A stretch of 64,000 nt of DNA. It comes from Arenibacter latericius DSM 15913 (GTDB lineage Bacteria; Bacteroidota; Bacteroidia; Flavobacteriales; Flavobacteriaceae). The number at the start of each line of letters is the position of its first letter. Within the stretch, counting starts at the first letter, position 1. The stretch is taken from contig NZ_AUKX01000004.1 of the NCBI RefSeq assembly GCF_000424985.1, forward strand, positions 1-64,000. Direction: 5' to 3'. The notes beneath the pieces were generated by a model. That model searched no databases and had not been told where the DNA came from. It worked only from the letters and a program-made list of their open reading frames with translations. The position numbers and the translations under genes were made by a program. Shown here piece by piece: positions 27,263 to 36,826 of the stretch.

Positions 27263-28102
27263 ATGACAAAGTACTTCACTTGCTTTTGCTTACTCTTCCT
27301 TTTTACTAGCTGTGCTTTTATTTCGGAAAAATTTAAAGAAACAACTGTTGCGGTGGGGGAGGTTGATGAGTTGGAACATATAGAAAACAGCATTCCAACT
27401 GCAGATGAATTGATATTAGAAAGTGAAGAAAATATTTTAGACGGTAAGCATTATGAGGATGACTATGCGGAGCCTGATTTAGAAGGTTTAAAAGAAATTC
27501 ACTTTACCGAATTGTGGATGTGGGAGTATCTTGATGAAGATAGAGAATGGAAGGAAATGTGGGTTTTTAGAGAACCAAATTTAAATTATTGGTTATTTGA
27601 GAGATTCACTTCTTATGGAATTAGTAGTGAAATGTGCGAATGGGTGGTGGCTAAGCCAAATGGAGAATACATTTTTAATTATCAAGAACCTGAAATGAAT
27701 ACCCCAAATACAATAGATATACAAGTAATTGATTTTGTTGATGAAAACCAATTTCCCGACTTTTGGAAGCCTAGAGGTGAAAAGAAAATATTTGGTGATT
27801 CTGTTCATGGTTGGGAAGTTTTTGAAGGGGAGAAATATGAGGTGTTTTTTAAAGGGCAACCAGATCCTTCCATATTTTATTTGGGTACTAGTGATATAGA
27901 TATGCGGGTATTGCATCACTTTAATAATTTGGAGGGTGATATAGAACTCCCAATTACTTTCCCGATAGGCATTCCTAAGAATACCCTAGTTTTAAGTGAA
28001 GAAACAGACATTGAATATTATAATATGAAGGTGCATTACCGTTTTAAACATATTTCTCCTAATTCCTATTATGTGTACCTGCCGGAAGAATATGTTGACT
28101 AG
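27263..28102 (+). CDS. Hypothetical lipoprotein
   Basis: A 279-residue predicted lipoprotein (lipobox LFTSC, Cys17). An acidic, low-complexity linker (about residues 30-75) precedes an aromatic-rich globular domain with many Trp residues (ELWMWEYLDEDREWKEMWVF). The C-terminus reads as beta-rich (YNMKVHYRFKHISPNSYYVY). I recognise no family. It is monocistronic, with a 101-bp gap before the GH43 gene on the same strand. Codon use and composition look native. Confidence 0.8.
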   Translation: MTKYFTCFCLLFLFTSCAFISEKFKETTVAVGEVDELEHIENSIPTADELILESEENILDGKHYEDDYAEPDLEGLKEIHFTELWMWEYLDEDREWKEMWVFREPNLNYWLFERFTSYGISSEMCEWVVAKPNGEYIFNYQEPEMNTPNTIDIQVIDFVDENQFPDFWKPRGEKKIFGDSVHGWEVFEGEKYEVFFKGQPDPSIFYLGTSDIDMRVLHHFNNLEGDIELPITFPIGIPKNTLVLSEETDIEYYNMKVHYRFKHISPNSYYVYLPEEYVD

Positions 28103-28203
28103 TGAATGTCAGTATTAATCTGTTTTAATTAACACATTCCGCCTAAATTGATAAACATAAATGGAATTCTGCTGAAAAGAGGACCTTTAATAGAAATTAA
28201 TAA

Positions 28204-29391
28204 ATGACCATAAGAAACTTAAAACACCAATTACTTGCCTTCTTATTTTGTATTGCATTCGGCTCATTATTGTCGCATTCTAAGAGGTCTCCAGATAGTT
28301 ATAGAATTAATACTGACGAAAATCTCGAGAAGAATCATGAAATAACTAATCAATTCTTAAATGATAATGATGGGCAAAATGCCCCGTTATTTCATTTCAT
28401 AGCGCATTATGTGAAAGCTAGGCTGACTGCTAAGCCTACTATAGAGGAAAAATTAATTTCTAATGCTGGCCCAAGAACAACTAACTTGTGGGATCCCTAT
28501 TATATAGAGTACAGCATTCCCCAAGATGAGGTATTACTATTCTCCTATTTTAAAGGTAATGGTGAAGACGGACTCCATTTGGCCTATAGCGAAGACGGAT
28601 TTGTATGGAAGGCTTTAAAGAACGACACCTCATTTTTGAGTCCGGTTGTAGGAAAGGATAAGCTTATGCGCGACCCATGTATAATTAAAGGGGGAGATGG
28701 CAACTACCATATGGTATGGACGGTAAGTTGGACCTATAATGGAATAGGGTATGCTTACTCTAAAGATCTTATAAATTGGTCCGAACAACAGTTTATTCCC
28801 GTTATGGCCCATCAAAAGGACAATCGAAATACCTGGGCACCCGAAATAACGTTTGATCCTGACACAGGGACATATATGATCTATTGGGCCAGTACAGTAT
28901 CAGGAAAATTTCCAGAAACAAAATCTGAAAAAGAAAATGGATACAACCATCGTATATACTACACAACAACACAAGACTTTAAAAACTACGCCCAAACTCG
29001 GCTATTGTATGAACCAGGTTTTAATGTAATAGACTCACATATCATAAAAATTAAAGACCAATATGTAATGTTCTTAAAAGACGAAACTATTGAGCCACCT
29101 CAAAAAAATATTAAAATAGCCTATAGTAATGCCTTAGAAGGTCCCTATAGTGCACCAGGAAAACCTATTACAGGAGATTATTGGGCAGAAGGTCCCACTA
29201 CTGCCTACGTAGATGGACAGTTCATTGTTTATTTTGATAAATATATAAATCATCAATACGGTGCGGTTACCTCCAAAGATTTACATAATTGGAAAGATGT
29301 TTCAGATCGCATAAAATTCCCAGAAGGTGCTAGGCATGGAACTATAATTTCTATACCTAGAAGTGTTTTAGAAAAACTTAAAGAAGAATAA
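28204..29391 (+). CDS. Glycoside hydrolase family 43-like protein, secreted
   Basis: A 395-residue protein with a signal peptide (about residues 1-26) and an unusual N-terminal segment of about 60 residues before the five-bladed propeller. Propeller repeats include GLHLAYSEDGFVWKAL, GIGYAYSKDLINW and YGAVTSKDLHNWKD. Candidate catalytic residues follow the GH43 pattern: Asp157 in RDPCI (base), Asp277 in VIDSHI (pKa modulator) and Glu329 in WAEGPT (acid). GH43 enzymes act on arabinan, xylan or galactan side chains. No SusCD pair is adjacent, so this is an orphan enzyme. The family call is good; the substrate is unknown. Confidence 0.85.
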   Translation: MTIRNLKHQLLAFLFCIAFGSLLSHSKRSPDSYRINTDENLEKNHEITNQFLNDNDGQNAPLFHFIAHYVKARLTAKPTIEEKLISNAGPRTTNLWDPYYIEYSIPQDEVLLFSYFKGNGEDGLHLAYSEDGFVWKALKNDTSFLSPVVGKDKLMRDPCIIKGGDGNYHMVWTVSWTYNGIGYAYSKDLINWSEQQFIPVMAHQKDNRNTWAPEITFDPDTGTYMIYWASTVSGKFPETKSEKENGYNHRIYYTTTQDFKNYAQTRLLYEPGFNVIDSHIIKIKDQYVMFLKDETIEPPQKNIKIAYSNALEGPYSAPGKPITGDYWAEGPTTAYVDGQFIVYFDKYINHQYGAVTSKDLHNWKDVSDRIKFPEGARHGTIISIPRSVLEKLKEE

Positions 29392-29871
29392 TTATGCGTA
29401 AATAGGCCTAGGAATTTCGATAGATTAATGTGATTAAAACTTTCCTTGATAACGCTATCCAAACCATTTAGTATAATTGACTGTATAAATCTGATTTGGG
29501 ATAATCTATTTAAATGTTGTCGCGAGCTTCTATATTGGAATTTAGGTAATATTTTAATTTAAAATACTATTGCGCTCAAGCGGTTGTGGAGTTTTGAGCC
29601 TATTAGTTTTGATTAATAAATTCTCAAATTATTGATAATAAACTAATTATTCTGTATATTTAAGAGTAATCAAACGATAAACCAACCCTCCAATTAATGA
29701 ATCAACAAATTTATTTTAGTTGAATTTTCATTATTTCACTTCCCCCCTAAAAAATATAGTTGCTATAATACGAGTAATAACTCCGGTTATTAATGCTAAA
29801 AAGCTGAAGGTGACTACATGTGTGATATTCATGGGAAATCCCTCTATTTGAGTAATAACTAATATTGTATA
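29392..29871. other. Intergenic stretch, only weak hairpins
   Basis: About 480 bp of AT-rich DNA. It holds the palindrome ATTTTAATTTAAAAT (about 29551-29565) and a 6-bp hairpin GCTCAA/TTGAGC (29574-29599). No gene was found. The start of the small lipoprotein transcript should lie in the 3' part. Confidence 0.5.
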
Positions 29872-30108
29872 ATGAAGATACTTATCCCACAAAAAAGCCT
29901 TGTCAATGGATTTGCACTAGTAGCGTTAAGTATTATTATTTTATCATGTAGGGAAACTAAAACCTTTAATAAAGAACAAGATAATAGTGTAGAAGAAACA
30001 CTAAAATATTATTGTTGTACATCCCATATTGATACTCCTCATTGCGACCTCGAATTAATTAATCTACAAGATACGCATCCTTCAAATGAAATCTATACTC
30101 GAAAATGA
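29872..30108 (+). CDS. Small hypothetical lipoprotein with CC-H-HC cluster
   Basis: A 78-residue predicted lipoprotein: long N-region, hydrophobic core and lipobox IILSC (Cys26). The mature part is about 52 residues and carries a compact cluster YYCCTSHIDTPHC (Cys48, Cys49, His52, His57, Cys58) that could bind a metal or form disulfides. Its stop codon overlaps the next gene's start in an ATGA, so the two genes are translationally coupled. I recognise no family. The clear lipobox and coupling support it being real. Confidence 0.7.
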   Translation: MKILIPQKSLVNGFALVALSIIILSCRETKTFNKEQDNSVEETLKYYCCTSHIDTPHCDLELINLQDTHPSNEIYTRK

Positions 30109-30686
30109 AACGATATTTGGAAGTAAATTCTAATAAGATACTTGAAAACCTATATTTATTCATTATTGGTTTTATTACATTCTATTATTGTCTTGGTAGC
30201 ATAGCAGAAATATTTACAGAAGAATTGTTCGAAAGCGCCCAATTAATGGAGGTTGATAAGCGATTTATAACTGATAACGGAAAAACAATAGAGTTTAGAA
30301 ATTTAGAGGAAGTAAAATGGAATGAGCAATATAATATATTTTTAAAATGGTATCCTTCTTTTCAGAAATTAGGAGATACCTTGAGTTATATTTTAAGTCT
30401 CATTTCATTTGGAGTTCTAGGCGCCTTAGTTAAAATATTGGCATATCAATATAATTTTAAAAAAGGTCTTGAGAAAAGAAAAATTTATCTTGGACCTGTT
30501 TTAGGAGGTCTGCTAGGCTTTATGATCCTTGTTTTAGCAGATTTCCTACCAGAGTTTCGATTAGAATCAGGGGATAAAAAATTCTATTTCACCTTTGCAT
30601 TCATTGCAGGCATGTTTTCTGAAAAATTTTTCGAATGGTTACGTAAAAAAGTTGATGATTTTTTAAAAATTGAAACTAATCAATAA
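30105..30686 (+). CDS. Hypothetical inner-membrane protein
   Basis: A 193-residue protein with about four hydrophobic segments (LYLFIIGFITFYYCLGSI; YILSLISFGVLGALVKILAY; VLGGLLGFMILVLADFL; FTFAFIAGMFSEKFFEWL). A soluble stretch of about 55 residues separates the first and second (QLMEVDKRFITDNGKTIEFR). The last segment GMFSEKFFEWLRKKVDDFLK resembles the end of small membrane proteins with a cytoplasmic basic tail. It overlaps the small lipoprotein by ATGA. No family was recognised. The two proteins probably act together at the envelope. Confidence 0.8.
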   Translation: MKRYLEVNSNKILENLYLFIIGFITFYYCLGSIAEIFTEELFESAQLMEVDKRFITDNGKTIEFRNLEEVKWNEQYNIFLKWYPSFQKLGDTLSYILSLISFGVLGALVKILAYQYNFKKGLEKRKIYLGPVLGGLLGFMILVLADFLPEFRLESGDKKFYFTFAFIAGMFSEKFFEWLRKKVDDFLKIETNQ

Positions 30687-30825
30687 CGCTATACCTAGAT
30701 AGATTGCAATGTAGAAGTTGACAATTTTTATTCCAATCTAAGAAGGATAAAGATACTATATTATCAAGAATATAATTATGGCGACCCATAGATATCACCA
30801 ATCCTTATCAGAATTACTGTTAATA

Positions 30826-33800
30826 TCACTGTACTACCTTTAAAGTAGAATACCCTAAACTACCCTTCTCTAACTGAATTTGGGTTGTAATCCGTTCTTT
30901 TAAAGCACCTACGTGAGAGATTACTCCAACCGATTTATCACCCTCATTTTGCATTTTCTCTAGTATCGTAATGGCCTGATCTAAAGTTTCAGGATCCAAA
31001 GTACCAAAACCTTCATCGATAAAAAGCGATTCTATCTTTACATTTCTAGCGGCAATATCCGATAGCGCAAAAGCCATAGCCAAACTGACCAAAAAGGTCT
31101 CACCGCCGGAAAGAGTACGTACAGAGCGACGGGCGTTCCCCATATACTTATCGAAAACCTTGAGGGTGTCACTTTTATCGGCTTCGTCTGCCGTGGGGAT
31201 ATCTAATAGATACCGATCGCTAAACTCGGCAAGTCGCTTGTTGGCATAACCAATAAGTTGTTCTAAAGTAAGGTCTTGAACAAAATTAGAGAATTTATTA
31301 CCTGTTGCATCCCCAATTAAATCGTTCATAGTTTTCCATAGCGATAAGTCTTTCTTTAGTAAGTCTATTTCTTCCTGTGCTTTTTGTTGTCGCTTCTTAG
31401 CTTTTTCATCAGCCTCTAAACTTTGGGTAATCTTACCAATATTTTCTGATAGCGTATCCCAACTCGACTTTGCTTCATTAAATAGCGTAGTTAATGTATC
31501 TAAAGAAAGGGTAGCATCGTCTTTTTCTGATAATTCCGTTAAAACTTTTTTTAGAGAATTTTCTTTTTGCCCTAATATGGTTTGTACCTCTTTTAGGTGA
31601 TTTTCACGCTTTCTAATTTTACTAGCTCGCTCTTCTGGGAGTATGGCAGATCGTAAGGCCTTAATGCTTTCTAATTTTTCTTTCTCTATAATACTATTCA
31701 GTTCCTCTTCCTTTTTTAACTTATAATCGGATTGTAATTTTAGTTTGTCTGCACTTTCATTTAACTGATCCGTAAGTGACGTTATAGATGCATGAGATTT
31801 GGTTATGGATGTGGTTAAGGTGTTTACCTTACCATTGATATCCGGCCCGTTAAAAAGGGCAGTACGTTCTTGCTTTAATTTATTATAGGTTGTTAGGTTC
31901 AACTCCCATTGCGTTAAACTTTCTTTTAGATCTTGTAAAATAGAAGTCGCCTGAAAGGCCTGTTTCGATTTTTCCATTTTCTTTATTTGATGGTTTAAAT
32001 CGAGTCGGCGAGATTTTAGGGTATCTAGATCTTCTTTATAATCCCACTTTAAATGATCGCTAAGATTTTTCAGGGATTCCAAATATTTGGCCTCTTCTTC
32101 TTTTAGAGACTTTATAGTGTTATTTATGTCGCCCATCTGCTTTAGCTGGTATTCTTTTTTTGCAGATAACTGAATAAGAAGATCTTTTTGGGTTTGCAGC
32201 GATTTCTTTTTTTCTTTTACCAGTTCTTCCTTAGTATCAAAATAGGGGGTTTCAGAAGCATAGGGATGGTGCAATGACCCACAAAGCGGACAAGGTTGCT
32301 CTGGCTCTAGTTGCAAGCGATGTTCTTCTAAACTTTGATGTTTGCGTTGCTGTGCTAGGGTTTTCTCCAAAGATTCTACCTCTTTTGTGCCTGTTGCTAC
32401 CTCCGTTTCTAAAGATTTTATGGTGGTGGTGTCTTTTTCCAATTGGTCTTGAACCTCTTTTAGCTGCTCGGCCTGAGATTTAAGGTTTTTTTCTACCTTT
32501 AGTAATTGTTCCTTGCTAACCAGTAACTCACCCGCTTTTTCTACTAGAATACGTCGGCTATCCAATTCCGCATTCAATTTCTCTAGAGAACTTACCCCAG
32601 ACTGTTGAATAGTTTCCTTTACAGAATTTTCAAAAACCTCTAACTGCGACTTAAATAAGTCTGGGTGCTCTGCCATGGGCAATTGATACTCCAACTGATT
32701 TATACTCCTTACATATTTATTTAAGGTAGTTTTATACAAGTCTGCTTCGCTTTGCTTTTTTTTCTCTTCTGCCTGGAGTTCTGCAATCTTATTGCGGAAA
32801 ACATCAAGCTTCTCATTAGCAGACTTAACATCAACCTTTTCTTTAAGAATTTTTTCGGCGGTCTCTAAATAAGAGTTAAGTTGTACTTCTACAGCAGCTT
32901 TGGATTTTTTTAGTTTCTCTCTATCATCGTTAAGTTGATTTACCTGCTTGTAGATCGTATCGTAATCGGTTAGGGTGGACCCATACTTAGCTAATTTATC
33001 ATGTAATGCTAGTTCACCTTTATACGGTTTAAATTGATCCCAATCGTTTTTTAACTGTAGCTGTTCTTTTTGAAGTTCTTTTTCTTCGGCTTGTTTTTTC
33101 TGAAGTTCCTTTCTATTGGTTATTTTTTCCGAAGTGGATTGATAGGCCTTTTCTATTTTAGGCTTAGACTTATTTAGGGATTTAAGTTCGTTTTGCTTTT
33201 CCGTAACCTGCTCTGCGGTGAGCAGTTCTATAGTTTCTAAACCGGCTTCTTTTAAGGCAATGTTTTTTTCTACCTGCTTATACTTAAAATAGACAGCTTT
33301 TCCTATCTCACGATAGGAGCGAGCCCCGGTAATATCTTCCAACAACTTATTACGTTCGTTTCGTGGAGCCTGCAGTAACTTACTAAATTCTCCCTGCGAT
33401 AGCACCATGGCTTTTACAAACTGCTCGTAACTAAGGCCAATAATCTCCTGATTTTTATCTGGAGTCTTGGTGCCAGCTTCAAGAATCTGACCGGTAGCTA
33501 CTTCTACCAATTCCTGCTTACGAGCGTTTAAATTATTGTTCCTATTGCGTTCTATAGACCAATGACTACGATAATCCTTGCCGTTAACGCGATATTCCAC
33601 CTCAGCATAGCAATGTTTCATATTGCGAGTCATAATGCCTCCATCATCCTCTAAAATAGTATTGCTTACCGCTTTATCTACCCTTGCGATACGATTGTAA
33701 AGCGCAAGTGTTATTACATCAAGTAAAGTCGACTTACCTGATCCAGTAGGACCGGTAATGGCAAACAGTCCAGCATCTGCCAAAACACCATTACCAAAAT

Positions 33801-33861
33801 CAACCTGCTGCTCTCCTTTTAGGGAGTGAATATTTTCAAATCTTATTTTTAGGATTTTCAT
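30826..33861 (-). CDS. sbcC: DNA exonuclease subunit SbcC (Rad50-like ATPase)
   Basis: A 1011-residue SMC-like ATPase. Walker A is GPTGSGKS (37-44) and the Q-loop region follows. Two long coiled coils flank the zinc hook CPLC (near residue 525, in EPEQPCPLCGSLHHPY). The C-terminal lobe has the ABC signature LSGGETFLVSLAMAFALSDI and Walker B SLFIDEGFGTLDPETL (near 945). With SbcD it forms the Mre11-Rad50-type nuclease that opens hairpins and processes protein-blocked DNA ends. It begins 3 bp after sbcD, in the usual D-C order. Length fits the family. Confidence 0.96.
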   Translation of the reverse strand: MKILKIRFENIHSLKGEQQVDFGNGVLADAGLFAITGPTGSGKSTLLDVITLALYNRIARVDKAVSNTILEDDGGIMTRNMKHCYAEVEYRVNGKDYRSHWSIERNRNNNLNARKQELVEVATGQILEAGTKTPDKNQEIIGLSYEQFVKAMVLSQGEFSKLLQAPRNERNKLLEDITGARSYREIGKAVYFKYKQVEKNIALKEAGLETIELLTAEQVTEKQNELKSLNKSKPKIEKAYQSTSEKITNRKELQKKQAEEKELQKEQLQLKNDWDQFKPYKGELALHDKLAKYGSTLTDYDTIYKQVNQLNDDREKLKKSKAAVEVQLNSYLETAEKILKEKVDVKSANEKLDVFRNKIAELQAEEKKKQSEADLYKTTLNKYVRSINQLEYQLPMAEHPDLFKSQLEVFENSVKETIQQSGVSSLEKLNAELDSRRILVEKAGELLVSKEQLLKVEKNLKSQAEQLKEVQDQLEKDTTTIKSLETEVATGTKEVESLEKTLAQQRKHQSLEEHRLQLEPEQPCPLCGSLHHPYASETPYFDTKEELVKEKKKSLQTQKDLLIQLSAKKEYQLKQMGDINNTIKSLKEEEAKYLESLKNLSDHLKWDYKEDLDTLKSRRLDLNHQIKKMEKSKQAFQATSILQDLKESLTQWELNLTTYNKLKQERTALFNGPDINGKVNTLTTSITKSHASITSLTDQLNESADKLKLQSDYKLKKEEELNSIIEKEKLESIKALRSAILPEERASKIRKRENHLKEVQTILGQKENSLKKVLTELSEKDDATLSLDTLTTLFNEAKSSWDTLSENIGKITQSLEADEKAKKRQQKAQEEIDLLKKDLSLWKTMNDLIGDATGNKFSNFVQDLTLEQLIGYANKRLAEFSDRYLLDIPTADEADKSDTLKVFDKYMGNARRSVRTLSGGETFLVSLAMAFALSDIAARNVKIESLFIDEGFGTLDPETLDQAITILEKMQNEGDKSVGVISHVGALKERITTQIQLEKGSLGYSTLKVVQ

Positions 33862-33864
33862 GGA

Positions 33865-35067
33865 CTATAATTTCAATTTTTCCAAGATTTCACGAAAGGC
33901 GTTCTTTAATTCGGCAGTGTTCTCTAATTCGCTTTGTAGCTCCAGTTTTTTTTCGAACATCTGCATGGGGGTAACATCTGCTACATCGGTACCTACGGCA
34001 AAGGCATCACTAGCACCGCGAATTTTACTTTTAAAATTGAGTCGCGATTTTACAATTTCGATATTGGAATTAAGTTGGGAATCGGTAAGCGCATCAAAAG
34101 CTTGTCGTTTTTCTAAGCTCTCATTATCCTCATTTACAATTATTTCTGCTAGGGATGTTAAAGTAGTTTCTTCAGAATAGGCATTCAATTTATCTGCTAA
34201 TTCTTGGAGACTGCCTTCAAAAGTGATGAGGTTTCTGTGCTTGGGGATGGGAACAATAGCGACCTTGGTAATTTTATTATTTTCCACCGTAATCACATTT
34301 ACTTGTTTTTGATCTTCTTTTTCTGAGAAACTTAACGGAACAGGGGAACCGCAATAATGTATGTTTTTTTCTTTAGTAATTACTTGCGGTTTATGAATAT
34401 GACCCAGCGCTACATAATGGGGAATTTCCCCAAACATACTAGCTTCTACACCGGCCTGATTTCCAATCTGAATATCGCGCTCGCTTTCGGAAAGTTCACT
34501 TCCCTGAACATATAAATGTCCCATTAAAATAAATACTTCATCGGAATAGTGGTCGCTATAATGAGTGGTAACATTTGAAAAATAGGTACGTAAACCCGAT
34601 TTTATCTGTTCAATTTTTGTGGCATAGCTTTCTCCTGCAGCAGATTTGCGGATGTCCCGATCCTTTAAAAAGGGAACTGCTGCTACCACTAACTTTTCGT
34701 TGTTTTTATTGACGGTTATAAATAGATCTTCCACTTCCTTAGTAGCGCCTCCAATTACAGTAATATCAAATGCTTTTAACAGTTCGGAAGGGGCATTTAA
34801 TACCGCTGGGGAATCGTGGTTTCCACCGGTAAGTATAATTTTACAATCGAGCTGAATAAGGTTTTTCAGTAAATCGTAATACTGCTTATAAGCAGCTTGG
34901 GAAGGATTCGCCTGATCAAAAATATCACCAGATACTAATAGAACATCAATGTTCTCAGTTGTGATATAGTCAATCAGCCATTTAAAAAACAAATCTAGAT
35001 CTTCAGTGAGATCATATTTATGAAGTTGTTTCCCGATATGCCAGTCGGAAGTATGAAGAATTTTCAT
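33865..35067 (-). CDS. sbcD: DNA exonuclease subunit SbcD (Mre11-like nuclease)
   Basis: A 400-residue metallophosphoesterase. The two-metal motifs are in order: HTSDWHIGK (Asp8, His10), SGDIFDQANPS, GGNHDSP, MGHLYVQG and ALGHIHKPQ. A C-terminal SbcD domain follows (VAIVPIPKHRNLITFEGSL), ending in an amphipathic helix that probably docks on SbcC. It is the first gene of the sbcDC operon. Upstream at 35281-35330 lies a cluster of CAGGCCTG palindromes. Confidence 0.96.
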   Translation of the reverse strand: MKILHTSDWHIGKQLHKYDLTEDLDLFFKWLIDYITTENIDVLLVSGDIFDQANPSQAAYKQYYDLLKNLIQLDCKIILTGGNHDSPAVLNAPSELLKAFDITVIGGATKEVEDLFITVNKNNEKLVVAAVPFLKDRDIRKSAAGESYATKIEQIKSGLRTYFSNVTTHYSDHYSDEVFILMGHLYVQGSELSESERDIQIGNQAGVEASMFGEIPHYVALGHIHKPQVITKEKNIHYCGSPVPLSFSEKEDQKQVNVITVENNKITKVAIVPIPKHRNLITFEGSLQELADKLNAYSEETTLTSLAEIIVNEDNESLEKRQAFDALTDSQLNSNIEIVKSRLNFKSKIRGASDAFAVGTDVADVTPMQMFEKKLELQSELENTAELKNAFREILEKLKL

Positions 35068-35286
35068 GCAATTGGTTTATATAAGACGTAAAACTACAAG
35101 AAAATAATCCAAAGCAGAATTCATCTAAATTCATGTTAGAATATATTTTCCCAAATTCAAATCGAAGGTAATTAAAACAACTAATTCTTCAAATCCAATT
35201 TTATGCTTTTGAAGTTTTTATATTAAGGAATTCTGTATTCTTAAAATTGGATGGTGTATAATGAACGTCTGTCACTTCTGTCGCCA

Positions 35287-35323
35287 ACATAGGCAGGCCT
35301 GTCTGCCGACATAGGCAGGCCTG
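35287..35323. repeat. Two direct copies of a palindromic ACATAGGCAGGCCTG word
   Basis: The 15-bp word at 35287-35301 recurs at 35309-35323 (22-bp period). Each contains the self-complementary CAGGCCTG, and GTCTGCC between them can pair with the flanking GGCAGG. It is a compact REP-like structure between the sbcD start and the DUF1059 gene, and could serve as the terminator of the DUF1059 transcript. A further GGCAGGC at about 35347-35353 suggests an extra partial copy. Confidence 0.7.
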
Positions 35324-35358
35324 CACTAACCGAGATCTAACCATAAAGGCAGGCTTGA

Positions 35359-35604
35359 TTATCCTCTTTCAGGAAGTGCATTAAATTCTTTTCTTTTTGC
35401 TTGTAGCCATTCCCGCATCGCATTAGAGTCAGAAGACTCCATTAAGTCCTTCATTTTATGCATGGCTACTAAATGTGCTTTGTCTTTTTTTTGAAACATT
35501 TCCATGCCATGACTTTTACTCATTGCCTCAATTTCATCAAAAGTATTTGCATGGAATTCTTTATCGCAAGCCCCTCCTAATTGTCTATATGTCATTGTTT
35601 TCAT
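35359..35604 (-). CDS. DUF1059-like small protein
   Basis: An 81-residue soluble protein. The N-terminus (MTYRQLGGACDKEFHANTFD) matches DUF1059, which typically has CGxDCDF-like text where this protein has GGACDKEF. The C-terminal third is helical (AMREWLQAKRKEFNALPERG). Start choice is open between codon 1 and Met4, as MKTM precedes the conserved TYRQL. No function is established for the family. It is monocistronic. Confidence 0.8.
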   Translation of the reverse strand: MKTMTYRQLGGACDKEFHANTFDEIEAMSKSHGMEMFQKKDKAHLVAMHKMKDLMESSDSNAMREWLQAKRKEFNALPERG

Positions 35605-35936
35605 TTTTCTGTTCTTTTAATTGGATTTATTAACCTCAAAAGGGGGAGCTATTATTATCAATATACCGAATTTTTCTACTACTTCCTTCCCTAGGCAGTA
35701 TAACCTATTGTGATGCGATTATAATTTTAATACCTTACCTAGTTTTTATAGCTGTTGTTATCTATATTTTTACGTATGTAGTTCAGCAGTAAAATATTGA
35801 AATGCTTACAGGTTAATTAGCTGTTAGTTAATACATTAATTGTAGGTTGATTGTTGTTTCGAGCTAACGGTGATCATTTTTCATCACGATAACTGATTTA
35901 AAATTACATTTACCTTTGCTATTATAATGGTACCAC
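35605..35936. other. Divergent intergenic stretch
   Basis: AT-rich DNA between divergent small genes. A TACCTTTG at 35911-35918 matches the -7 box of Bacteroidota promoters ahead of the methyltransferase gene, but no good upstream TTG was found at the right distance. A weak GTGAT/ATCAC hairpin lies near 35869-35888. No gene is visible. Confidence 0.5.
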
Positions 35937-35939
35937 GTG

Positions 35940-36623
35940 ATGATGATGAATAAGAAAGAAATAGAGATTAAAAAAATAAAGAAGCCTTGGCCAACAAAAA
36001 AGGCCATGGAACAGGTGTACGAAATGAAACTATGGGGAGATAATAAAACCGATTTTTATTCCGGTGAAGGATCGCATCAACCTGAAATAGTAAACCCATA
36101 TATCACCGCTTTAACCTCATTTTTAGCATCTTTTAAAAGTCCGCTGGTGGTCTGTGATCTAGGCTGTGGGGATTTTAATGTTGGAAGACAATTGGTGAAG
36201 TATACCAAGAAATATATAGCTGTAGATATTGTAGCAGATCTTATAGCCTATAACAAGAAGAAATATAAAGAGGAGAATCTAGAATTCCATTGTCTGGATA
36301 TTGCTGTGGCCAACTTACCAATTGGGGACTGTGTATTGTTAAGGCAAGTTTTACAGCATCTATCTAACGCAGAAGTGCAGAGTATTTTGGAAAAGCTACA
36401 TATTTACAAATACCTTATCCTTACAGAACACCTACCTACAGGTGATTTTGAACCGAATAAAGATATCATTTCCGGACAGGGAACTCGACTAAAAAAGAAA
36501 AGTGGAATTAACCTATTAGCACCCCCATTTAAGTTTAAGGTAAAAGCAGAAAAGCAACTCCTTTCCGTTATTCCAAAAGATAGAAAAGGAGTTATTGTTA
36601 CCACGCTTTATACTCTTTTTTAA
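35940..36623 (+). CDS. Class I SAM-dependent methyltransferase
   Basis: About 227 residues. Three consecutive ATG codons (35940, 35943, 35946) follow an in-frame GTG at 35937, so the exact start is ambiguous. SAM-binding motif I is VVCDLGCGDFNVG (near residue 75), followed by the acidic motif II YIAVDIV and a motif IV-like LLRQVLQHLSN. The N-terminal basic stretch (KKEIEIKKIKKPWPTKKAME) is unusual. The fold is clear, but substrate and biological role are not. A TAnnTTTG-type box lies at 35911-35918. It is stand-alone, convergent with the nuclease-like gene across an R3 repeat. Confidence 0.85.
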   Translation: MMMNKKEIEIKKIKKPWPTKKAMEQVYEMKLWGDNKTDFYSGEGSHQPEIVNPYITALTSFLASFKSPLVVCDLGCGDFNVGRQLVKYTKKYIAVDIVADLIAYNKKKYKEENLEFHCLDIAVANLPIGDCVLLRQVLQHLSNAEVQSILEKLHIYKYLILTEHLPTGDFEPNKDIISGQGTRLKKKSGINLLAPPFKFKVKAEKQLLSVIPKDRKGVIVTTLYTLF

Positions 36624-36708
36624 GCCATGGTTAAGCTGTATTTTAGGCTAAGAATTTTAACTAGTAGTAGGGTAGAAGCCCAATTTCAATTGGCCTAAGT
36701 AGAGAGAC

Positions 36709-36790
36709 TTTTACTCGATAATCGAGATTTAAACCTGACTGTCGTCAGGCAAGTTGCTCCGAGGCTGTCTTGCCCCGAGGTAGTTTACAA
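36709..36790 (+). repeat. Interspersed repeat family R3, copy 2
   Basis: Begins TTTTACTCGATAATCGAGAT, has the intact hairpin CCTGAC-TGTC-GTCAGG, lacks the middle GGCGGGCCTG segment of copy 1, and ends GAGGTAGTTTACAAG. It lies between convergent genes, where it may also act as a terminator. Confidence 0.85.
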
Positions 36791-36826
36791 GCGAAAAATG
36801 AAGGATTCCTGAATTCTTATATAACC

